DNA of 8,976 bases, from positions 1 through 8,976 of the forward strand of contig JAAUTT010000129.1 in NCBI GenBank assembly GCA_012031335.1, given 5' to 3'. The notes beneath the pieces are model-generated. The model was not told the DNA's origin and ran no database searches. It was given only the letters and a program-made list of their open reading frames with translations. Of the stretch, positions 1 to 5,337 are shown piece after piece. How positions within the stretch are numbered: the first letter of the stretch is position 1; the number at the start of each line of letters is the position of its first letter. Both the position numbers and the translations under genes were made by a program. Origin of the DNA: Bacteroidales bacterium (GTDB taxonomy: Bacteria; Bacteroidota; Bacteroidia; Bacteroidales; JAAUTT01).

Positions 1-5
1 GCTAA

Positions 6-719
6 TTAATTAAAAAAGGAACAGCAAAAATATGATTTTTGATTTGTTTGAATCCAGAGTCTGTTTGTTTGACAGAAGAACGGTTCGGTGGTTCTTCTGA
101 TGAACGGTATGTTGCATATGGAGATGGTCCCAAATTTGTTTGTGCTGTTGACTATTTGCGTGAATCCATACAAAATCAAAAAGAAAATTGATACTTGTTT
201 TCTTTTTACAATCTGAATTCCACGAAAGAAAAAAAGCATCAGGAGAATTCCAAGAGCAGCAAAGAGGCTGTAAAGAAATATGCTTCTGAGCGGCTCTTCG
301 AGAAAAGGCATCGCTATCACAAAGGGTAAAAGCACTAAACCTAAGGTTTGCGCAAAACCATTCATATGATGCTGTATTTCAAAAAAATCTTCCTGCACTT
401 TAAATAAATGGCCAAGTAATTTATAGAGGTAAGATTTCAATTTAAAAAAGAGGAATACGCCAACGCTATATAGGGTAATATTAAGCAATGATGAAGAAGT
501 AAATACCTGATCTAAATTATAATTCTCAAGTAGGAAAAAAATAAGAAGACCGATATTAATAGAAAATAGAATTTGAAGGATAATGGATAAGTTTCGGAAC
601 AATACATTTTTATCACGAAACAATTGTATAGATATCTGATAGTTATAAACTGATGATAAAATTTGAAGCAAATATTTATAATAAAAAGCTTTACCCCATG
701 CAAAAATTGATAGTGTCAA
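6..719 (-). CDS. DUF4271 fragment: transmembrane domain
   Basis: Open frame holding the membrane part. Hydrophobic segments lie at about residues 43-62 (NLSIILQILFSINIGLLIFF), 75-92, 121-140 (ending VIAMPF), 145-165 and 176-185. A short amphipathic stretch (KVQEDFFEIQHHMNGFAQ) sits in a loop. The apparent TTG start at 719 is not a real start, since the sequence continues from the upstream fragment. Residues from about 182 onward (GFTQIVNSTNK...) do not look like the family. Confidence 0.6.
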   Translation of the reverse strand: MTLSIFAWGKAFYYKYLLQILSSVYNYQISIQLFRDKNVLFRNLSIILQILFSINIGLLIFFLLENYNLDQVFTSSSLLNITLYSVGVFLFFKLKSYLYKLLGHLFKVQEDFFEIQHHMNGFAQTLGLVLLPFVIAMPFLEEPLRSIFLYSLFAALGILLMLFFFRGIQIVKRKQVSIFFLILYGFTQIVNSTNKFGTISICNIPFIRRTTEPFFCQTNRLWIQTNQKSYFCCSFFN

Positions 720-1314
720 AATTAGTATAAAAATGTACCATCATTAGCATCCGCTTCCCGGGGTTTACCTTCGAAACCTTGCGGTATTACAGGTACCGAG
801 TTAATTGGAATTGAAACGGTTGAAGCATTTATTATGGAATCATTTCCTGTAGAATCATTTTTTTGTAAAGTTGTATCCGAAGCGGTCGGTTTATTAATAG
901 CCTTATAATGAATGTCAATTGTTTTTTCTGCTATATTGGCCAAAAAATTATCATTTATACCTGTCGGATTATAATTGGGTAATTTCTGAAAAGAAGGTAT
1001 AATGTCAAAATAAATCCTTGAGGTACTTCCTTCGAATGTAATTGTATCCTCATTGATTTCTAACCTTTTAACAAGTTTTGGTTTAGAAATCAATTTTCCC
1101 GTTCTTCAGCAACCTGAAAAAGCTGGTCAAAGCGTTGCCTGTCGACTGATACTGTATCGCCGGTTATGATTTTTGGTTTGGATACTTGTAATACAGACGA
1201 GTTATTTCTAACTGGAATAGTATCACGAATTTGAGACAAAGGATGATCAATGAAGAAATAGGGGAGATGCGTATAACCTGAAAAACCGTCTTCGATGGAA
1301 ATTCCCTTTATCAT
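6..1314 (-). CDS. DUF4271 multi-pass membrane protein (repaired span of a frameshifted gene)
   Basis: A Bacteroidota inner-membrane protein of unknown function. From memory its gene often precedes hemD (uroporphyrinogen-III synthase); hemD is not in the window. Three frames join into one protein. One extra base in the 1094-1097 T run (plus strand) links ...AEERE to KLISKPKLVKR. One extra base in the 729-733 A run links ANDGTF to FILILTLSIFAWGKAF, restoring a first membrane helix. The first 200 or so residues are polar and Ser/Thr/Asn-rich; four or five hydrophobic helices follow, with the family-like stretch SSVYNYQISIQLFRDKNVLF. The frame ends at 6, but the family-like sequence stops near 195 at FFLILY. 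The last 55 or so residues lack the usual hydrophobic CTLEILP-like ending. Its own promoter is likely (see 1337-1344). Confidence 0.7.
32..191 (+). CDS. Possible small hypothetical protein, frameshifted, opposite the DUF4271 3' end
   Basis: No family recognised. From about 75 to 191 the plus strand has an open frame (LTEERFGGSSDERYVAYG..., then GDGPKFVCAVDYLRE, ending QNQKEN and TGA at 189-191). It looks like real coding sequence: many G-starting codons and a balanced composition. The opposite minus-strand frame is instead rich in Cys, Phe and Asn. The same plus frame meets a stop at 33-35. A neighbouring frame offers ATG at 32 (MIFDLFESRVCL) with AAAGGA about ten bases upstream, so a one-base shift near 68-76 would give a protein of about 52 residues. 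It could also be the tail of another gene brought here by a rearrangement, or chance. Low confidence. Confidence 0.3.
722..1093 (-). CDS. DUF4271 fragment: polar linker before the membrane domain
   Basis: Middle frame of the split gene. It has no signal peptide and no membrane helix. It is rich in Asn, Thr, Ser and Pro (for example NKPTASDTTLQKNDSTGN) and ends ANDGTFLY just before the first helix. It shows no motif I recognise, and probably forms a soluble linker between an N-terminal segment and the membrane part. Confidence 0.5.
   Translation of the reverse strand: MISKPKLVKRLEINEDTITFEGSTSRIYFDIIPSFQKLPNYNPTGINDNFLANIAEKTIDIHYKAINKPTASDTTLQKNDSTGNDSIINASTVSIPINSVPVIPQGFEGKPREADANDGTFLY
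1090..1314 (-). CDS. DUF4271 fragment: N-terminus
   Basis: Starts ATG at 1314 (MIKGISIEDGFSGYTHL), about 17 bases below a predicted transcription start and without a clear Shine-Dalgarno, which is common in Bacteroidota. It is polar, with no signal peptide, and ends AEEREN at a stop that one additional base in the 1094-1097 run removes. Confidence 0.5.
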   Translation of the reverse strand: MIKGISIEDGFSGYTHLPYFFIDHPLSQIRDTIPVRNNSSVLQVSKPKIITGDTVSVDRQRFDQLFQVAEEREN

Positions 1315-1336
1315 AATAAAGGATTAAAATTTGCCG

Positions 1337-1344
1337 CAAAGATA
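1337..1344 (-). promoter_or_regulatory. Probable -7 promoter element of the DUF4271 gene
   Basis: TATCTTTG on the minus strand matches the Bacteroidota -7 consensus TAnnTTTG. It lies about 23 bases before the ATG at 1314, inside the only gap (1315-1397) between mazG and this gene. A TTG lies upstream, but the spacing is about 13 bases against the usual 17-23, so the -33 element is unclear. Confidence 0.4.
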
Positions 1345-1397
1345 ATAACAAATTTGACAAAAAATTTTAAATTCCCAAATTATTTTTGTAAATGAAT

Positions 1398-1727
1398 TTA
1401 ATCCTTGAGTTTATGATTGTTCCTATGTCTTTCTGAATCTCTGCCTGTTTTTTTTAAAATACTTTTTTCAAGAGCGGCAGTTAAATTTACGCCTGTTTGG
1501 TTAGCCAGGCAAATAAGGACAAATAAAATATCAGCCATTTCGTCTTCCATCGAAACCTTCGTATCACTTTCTTTAAAGGATTGATCCCCATATTTTCGGG
1601 ACATAATCCTTGACAATTCTCCAACTTCTTCCATTAAAACGGCTAGGTTGGTAAGTTCACTGAAATACCGAACGCCATATTCTTTTATCCATTGATCGAC
1701 CTTTAGTTGTGCTTCATCAATTGTCAT
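1398..1727 (-). CDS. MazG-like nucleoside triphosphate pyrophosphohydrolase
   Basis: A 109-residue single-domain member of the all-alpha NTP pyrophosphatase superfamily. Such enzymes convert NTPs, often non-canonical ones, to NMP and pyrophosphate in the cytoplasm. The metal-binding pattern ExxE(12-28)ExxD is complete: E34-x-x-E37 in EEVGE and E63-x-x-D66 in EDEMAD, 25 residues apart. The following LFVLICLANQTGVNL helix is typical. The length fits short MazG/YpjD-type proteins rather than two-domain MazG of about 260 residues. The ATG overlaps the dtd stop (TAATG), so the two are probably translated together. From memory, dtd next to a short MazG is a recurrent Bacteroidota pair. This is the only gene in the window with no frameshift. 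The substrate cannot be read from sequence. Confidence 0.85.
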   Translation of the reverse strand: MTIDEAQLKVDQWIKEYGVRYFSELTNLAVLMEEVGELSRIMSRKYGDQSFKESDTKVSMEDEMADILFVLICLANQTGVNLTAALEKSILKKTGRDSERHRNNHKLKD

Positions 1728-2178
1728 TATTCTTTACATTTAGAATCAATAATTATTGTAACAGGTCCATCATTAACGAGTTCTACTTTCATATCAGCTC
1801 CAAAAATACCTGATTTTATTTTCAGGCCCGAAACTTTTTCTGTTACATCGATGAATTTTTCATAAAGAGGAATTGCAATGTCAGGTTTGGAAGCTTTTAT
1901 GTACGAAGGCCGGTTTCCTTTCCGGGTTGAGGCATAAAGAGTAAACTGACTGATAACTATAATTTCTCCATTAATATCTTTAATAGAATAATTCATCACC
2001 CCTTTATCATTATTAAAAATGCGAAGATTTGATATTTTACCGGCGAGCCATTCTATATCTGAAATACCATCTGGTCTTCAATACCCAGAAAAACTAATAT
2101 ACCAGTACCAATTGAATTATGAATTTCTTTGTTTATTTCAACGGATGCTTTCTTTACCCTTTGAATTACAACTTTCAT
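1727..2178 (-). CDS. dtd: D-aminoacyl-tRNA deacylase (one frameshift)
   Basis: Hydrolyses D-amino acids (and glycine on tRNA-Ala) from mischarged tRNAs in the cytoplasm, a proofreading step of translation. The frame as written begins only at about 1999, but the true start is the ATG at 2178 (MKVVIQRVKKASVEI), which overlaps the kinase stop as ATGA. After GILVFLGIEDQ a one-base loss near 2070-2076 creates a false stop; adding a base gives DGISDIEWLAGKISNLRIF and joins the downstream frame. The repaired protein is 150 residues, the normal Dtd length. Both family motifs are present: SQFTLYAS and the Gly-cisPro motif in NDGPVT. The GNRPSY segment also fits. Identification is firm; the frameshift is probably a sequencing error. 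Confidence 0.9.
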
Positions 2179-2384
2179 TTTAAGAAATATTTTTGGATGG
2201 TTTCAAGTAAAACTTGAGGTTTAATAGGCTTGGTAATGTAATCGTTGCACCCCGAACTGATTATTTTTTCTTTTTCACCGGCGAAAGCATAAGCCGATTG
2301 AGCAATGATGGGAACATCCGGATCTTTTTTACGGATCGCTTTTGTGGCGTCGTAACCATTTAATTCAGGTAACTGAATGTCCAT
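2175..2384 (-). CDS. Hybrid kinase fragment 4: C-terminal half of receiver domain
   Basis: Begins at the phosphorylation site: MDIQLPELNGYDATKAI, where the Asp (codon 2379-2381) is the expected acceptor. The switch Ser is in IIAQSAYA and the conserved Lys in YITKPIKP. Repair of the upstream shift adds NAIITWAKTGKQAIELFDS and RPDIILMD. Alone it could be mistaken for a small single-domain response regulator, but it lacks the first beta strand and the acidic pair. Confidence 0.7.
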   Translation of the reverse strand: MDIQLPELNGYDATKAIRKKDPDVPIIAQSAYAFAGEKEKIISSGCNDYITKPIKPQVLLETIQKYFLK

Positions 2385-5152
2385 TAAAATAATATCTGGC
2401 CTTATCGAATCAAATAATTCAATTGCCTGTTTTCCCGTTTTTGCCCAGGTGATTATGGCATTGGTTTTTCCAGTATTGTTTCAAGAAAAAAATATTGGAT
2501 TCTACATCTTCTACAACCAATATTTTTTTATTTACCCAGTCATATTTTTTTTCCTGCAAATTTTCAATTTCAAACAGGCCATCTTTCTTATAACTTTCGG
2601 ATCGGTAATAGGGAAGGGTAAAGCTAAAACACGAACCTTTTCCATATTCGGATTCAACATACATAAATCCGCCTAATTCTTCAATAATCTTTTTAGAAAT
2701 TGTTAATCCAAGGCCGGTTCCGGCATAAAGTCGTCTATCGTCATCAAGTTTATTAAACCTTTCAAAAATCAGGTCAATTTTTTCAGGACGTATACCTATA
2801 CCAGAATCATTTACATAAAAATGAAGCACGGGATCAGTACCTATTTCATATCCTATTTCAACAAAACCTTTTTCTGTGAACTTTAAGGCATTTCCTATCA
2901 GATTATTAATAACCTGACGAAATCTTACAGGATCAGTTTCAACAAGGATTTTATCAGAATCATCTGGCGTTTTTAAGAAGGATATCTACAGTATGTTTTC
3001 CTTGTTTAAGTTTTCTCCCTGGAAGAAAATGAATTATTTCATGCAGGTGACTATTCACATGGACAGCCGATTTATTTAATTTTAAATGGCCGGCTTCCAT
3101 TATACTAATATCAATAATATCATCTATAAGTTTAAGTAGGGAAGAACCACTGTTTTGAATCAGGTTGCCAAATTCTTTCTTTTCTTCTTCCGAATAGTCG
3201 TCGTTAACAAGTAATTCGCTAAACCCAATAATAGCGTTCATTGGAGTTCGGATTTCATGACTCATATTTGCTAAAAATGCCGATTTTAATTTATCAGCTT
3301 CTTCGGCTTTTTCTTTGGCTTTTTTAAGGTTTTCTTCCCTTAATTTTCGTTCGGAAACATCTCTAACATAAGCGAAAACAAATTCATTGGCTTCGTGATC
3401 AACATAGTTTAATATTATTTCGACCGGGAAGGTTTTGTCCGATTTCTTTTTATGCAGACTTTCAAGGATCATCGATTTTTCCTTTTTTATGATATCCCAA
3501 AACTGCATCCAATCGTGCTGATTAAAATTGGGTATAACATTAGTTACCGACAATTGCATTAATTCATCCTTAGTATATTCCAGTTTTTCGCAGGCAGATT
3601 TATTAGCGAATACATAATTTCCCGATGGTGAAAGCCAAAAAATAGGATCGGAAGCCTGTTCAATTGAAAACTGTGTAAGTCGGAGCGCTGAAGTTCTTTC
3701 TTTTACACGTTGGTCGAGCTCTTCATTGATTCTTTCGATTTTCTTTCCTTTTAATTCCAATATTTTGTATTGTCGGTACAAAGCAATAGACATAAAAAGG
3801 ACTACCAGAACACCAAATGCAAAAAAGTACAGCTGATACTTCTGTCGTTTAAGTTTTGCCTTACTTTCTTTGTTTTCTTTTTCTTTTAAAAGAAGTTCCT
3901 TTTTAATCTTGTCTGCATCTAATCTGGTTTGTAATTGTGCAATTCTTTCGTTTCGCTGAATATTCTGAATAGAATCGTTAATTTGCGAAAACCTGGTATG
4001 ATAATCCAACGCAGTTTTAAAGTCGCCCAGTGAAGAATAGTATTTGGTATAAGCGCTAAAGTTATCTTTTAGCAGGTCCCATGCATTTATATTTCTGGCC
4101 AGTTTAGAAGCGGTTTTCAAGTGTTTAAGGGCTGCGTCAAAATTCTTCTTCTCAATCATTAACAGCGCCATATCATTATTGATAGAAGTATGGAACCATT
4201 TATTATCATATCTTTCCGAAAGTTTTATAGCCAATGCGGCAATTTGAATGGCTTCATCAATTCTTTTCTGATGATGAAGCACATTGCTTTTTGCCTTAAA
4301 AACCCATGCTTTGCTCAACTGATTTGATATAGAATCATATAAAACAAGCGATGAATCATAATATGCCAGGGCTTCGTTATTATTCTTTTGTTGGGCAAAT
4401 GCATCACCCATTCGGAAGTATAATTCTGCTAAAATTTCCTGATCATAGTTTTTTCAAGAATTTTTTCTGATTTACGGAAATATTCAATAGCCTTATCGTA
4501 ATATTTTGTAACATAATGAACTAAACCAATGTTAATATATATTTTTGCTAATCCGTTTGAATATTCAAGATCTTCGTAAATATTTAATGTATTGATATAA
4601 TATTCAAGAGCTTTATCGTAGTTGTTTGTAACCCAGTAAACATTTCCTATTTTAAGCAATGATGAACCTATTCCTAGTCGGGAACCTATTTCCTGAAAAC
4701 CTCTCAATGATATATTGAAATAATGTAATGCCGAATCGTTTTCACTTAATTTATAGTAGATATCTCCAACACTCTGGTAAGTATTGTTTAACATTAAACG
4801 GTTATTTTGCTTATTATAAAGCTCAATGGCCAATTTATAATATGGATGGGCTTTTTTATAAAAGCCCTGACGAAAATATATGTCGGCAATAGTTGTGAGT
4901 GAAATGGCTTCTGAAACTTCGTCCTTACTTTTCCTTGAAAGGTCAAATGCTGCCAGGGCATACTGAAGAGCCTTCTGGTGATTGTTGGCATAAACTTTTG
5001 TAGAAAGGTCCAGCAAAATATTTGCATTATCTACATTCTGTTTTTCAGGAGCTGATGTTTTTTCTTTTTCTGGAACAGGAAAAGGTAAACAGAACAAGAA
5101 GGATAAACAGAACTTCTTTACAGATGCTATTCAGTTGAAAATTTCCTTTCAC
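2175..5152 (-). CDS. Hybrid sensor histidine kinase/response regulator with TPR sensor (repaired span)
   Basis: A phosphorelay protein of about 990 residues split into four frames. Order: signal peptide, TPR repeats, one membrane helix, short coiled coil, PAS, HisKA, HATPase_c and a C-terminal receiver. Repairs: an extra base in the 5058-5063 T run (plus strand), a missing base in 4449-4454, and extra bases in 2970-2974 and 2465-2469. I place the start at GTG 5152, which gives MKGNFQLN followed by the hydrophobic stretch VLFILLVLFTFSCS. This is a signal peptide, or possibly a lipoprotein signal because of the Cys. The TPR part is probably periplasmic and the catalytic part cytoplasmic. The signal is unknown. 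There is no DNA-binding output, so phosphate probably passes to a partner. The stop overlaps dtd (ATGA). A promoter is predicted at 5212-5238. Confidence 0.8.
2419..2829 (-). CDS. Hybrid kinase fragment 3: ATPase core and start of receiver
   Basis: HATPase_c with the G1 box DSGIGI, F box FERFNK and G2 box GTGLGLTISKKIIEELGG. The N box (RFRQVINNLIGNALKFTEKG) lies just upstream at about 2860-2925, in the same reading frame but before the first start codon, so the short frame alone under-reports the domain. After a linker the receiver begins with KILVVEDVESN, carrying its acidic pair. One extra base in the 2465-2469 run shifts the rest out of frame. Confidence 0.7.
   Translation of the reverse strand: MLHFYVNDSGIGIRPEKIDLIFERFNKLDDDRRLYAGTGLGLTISKKIIEELGGFMYVESEYGKGSCFSFTLPYYRSESYKKDGLFEIENLQEKKYDWVNKKILVVEDVESNIFFLKQYWKNQCHNHLGKNGKTGN
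2960..4411 (-). CDS. Hybrid kinase fragment 2: TPR end, membrane helix, PAS and HisKA
   Basis: Residues 1-150 continue the TPRs; 150-193 form a charged helix. A membrane helix lies at about 194-212 (LYFFAFGVLVVLFMSIALY) and a coiled coil at 215-240 (ending ELDQRVKERT). PAS spans about 241-355 (ASDPIFWLSPSGNYVFANK; VRDVSERK at its C-cap). HisKA follows, with the phosphoacceptor His at residue 385 in ANMSHEIRTPMNAIIGFSEL (codon near 3257-3259). The frame breaks at ILLKNAR; removing one base in the 2970-2974 run restores LLKTPDDSDKILVETDPVRF and the ATPase domain. Confidence 0.75.
   Translation of the reverse strand: MGDAFAQQKNNNEALAYYDSSLVLYDSISNQLSKAWVFKAKSNVLHHQKRIDEAIQIAALAIKLSERYDNKWFHTSINNDMALLMIEKKNFDAALKHLKTASKLARNINAWDLLKDNFSAYTKYYSSLGDFKTALDYHTRFSQINDSIQNIQRNERIAQLQTRLDADKIKKELLLKEKENKESKAKLKRQKYQLYFFAFGVLVVLFMSIALYRQYKILELKGKKIERINEELDQRVKERTSALRLTQFSIEQASDPIFWLSPSGNYVFANKSACEKLEYTKDELMQLSVTNVIPNFNQHDWMQFWDIIKKEKSMILESLHKKKSDKTFPVEIILNYVDHEANEFVFAYVRDVSERKLREENLKKAKEKAEEADKLKSAFLANMSHEIRTPMNAIIGFSELLVNDDYSEEEKKEFGNLIQNSGSSLLKLIDDIIDISIMEAGHLKLNKSAVHVNSHLHEIIHFLPGRKLKQGKHTVDILLKNAR
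4429..5097 (-). CDS. Hybrid kinase fragment 1: N-terminal TPR sensor
   Basis: At least four tetratricopeptide-like helical hairpins with the usual pattern of small and aromatic residues: ISLTTIADIYFRQGFYKKA, TYQSVGDIYYKLSENDSA, SLLKIGNVYWVTNNYDKA and IYINIGLVHYVTKYYDKA. These commonly bind peptides or partner proteins. The frame ends falsely at LEKTMIRKF; one more base in the 4449-4454 run gives LEKNYDQEILAELYFRMGDA, which runs into fragment 2. The TTG start at 5097 is not the true one, because the signal peptide lies upstream in another frame. Confidence 0.6.
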   Translation of the reverse strand: MFCLPFPVPEKEKTSAPEKQNVDNANILLDLSTKVYANNHQKALQYALAAFDLSRKSKDEVSEAISLTTIADIYFRQGFYKKAHPYYKLAIELYNKQNNRLMLNNTYQSVGDIYYKLSENDSALHYFNISLRGFQEIGSRLGIGSSLLKIGNVYWVTNNYDKALEYYINTLNIYEDLEYSNGLAKIYINIGLVHYVTKYYDKAIEYFRKSEKILEKTMIRKF

Positions 5153-5211
5153 ATGAGAGTTATTAGGTTGATATGATAACGTTACCGACCATTGTTATAA
5201 TATCTTAGAAT

Positions 5212-5238
5212 CAAAGATATTCATAAATCTATTTACAA
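5212..5238 (-). promoter_or_regulatory. Probable promoter of the kinase-dtd-mazG unit
   Basis: On the minus strand, TATCTTTG (5219-5212) matches the -7 consensus TAnnTTTG, and TTG (5238-5236) lies 16 bases upstream, close to the usual 17-23. Predicted transcription starts near 5205, leaving a leader of about 50 bases before GTG 5152. It lies between the ABC-operon hairpin and the kinase, as expected for an independent unit. Confidence 0.45.
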
Positions 5239-5282
5239 GTATATCAGGACAAAATATTTTCAATCTGTCTATATCCTAATAA

Positions 5283-5317
5283 AGAAAGGGAGTTTACCAA
5301 AGTTAAACTCCCTTTCT
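5283..5317 (-). terminator. Hairpin terminator of the ABC exporter operon
   Basis: A perfect 14-bp inverted repeat (AGAAAGGGAGTTTA at 5283-5296 with TAAACTCCCTTTCT at 5304-5317) with a 7-base loop, about 20 bases after the permease stop at 5338. On the minus strand it is followed by a short T-rich tail (TTATT), fitting intrinsic termination. The plus-strand side is also followed by TTAAATTTTT, so it could act both ways. Confidence 0.7.
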
Positions 5318-5337
5318 GTTAAATTTTTGACTTTAAA

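Noticed and set aside
512..703. Minus-strand frame of 63 residues
   Set aside because: Overlaps the DUF4271 membrane region in another frame; Cys/Phe/Tyr-rich shadow with no family features.
1398..1999. Toxin-antitoxin or defence module, because of a MazG-type gene
   Set aside because: The short MazG fold with dtd is a housekeeping pair; no toxin, nuclease or integrase is nearby.
2175..2384. Stand-alone single-domain response regulator
   Set aside because: Lacks the first strand and acidic pair, which are found just upstream in a shifted frame; it is the kinase's own receiver.
2377..2676. Plus-strand frame of 99 residues, hydrophobic
   Set aside because: Antisense to the kinase ATPase/receiver region, whose motifs are clear on the minus strand.
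4794..5027. Minus-strand frame of 77 residues
   Set aside because: Out-of-frame reading of the TPR-coding region.
5174..5186. Palindrome around TAACGTTA in the kinase leader
   Set aside because: Only 8-10 bp, single copy; too short to claim as an operator.
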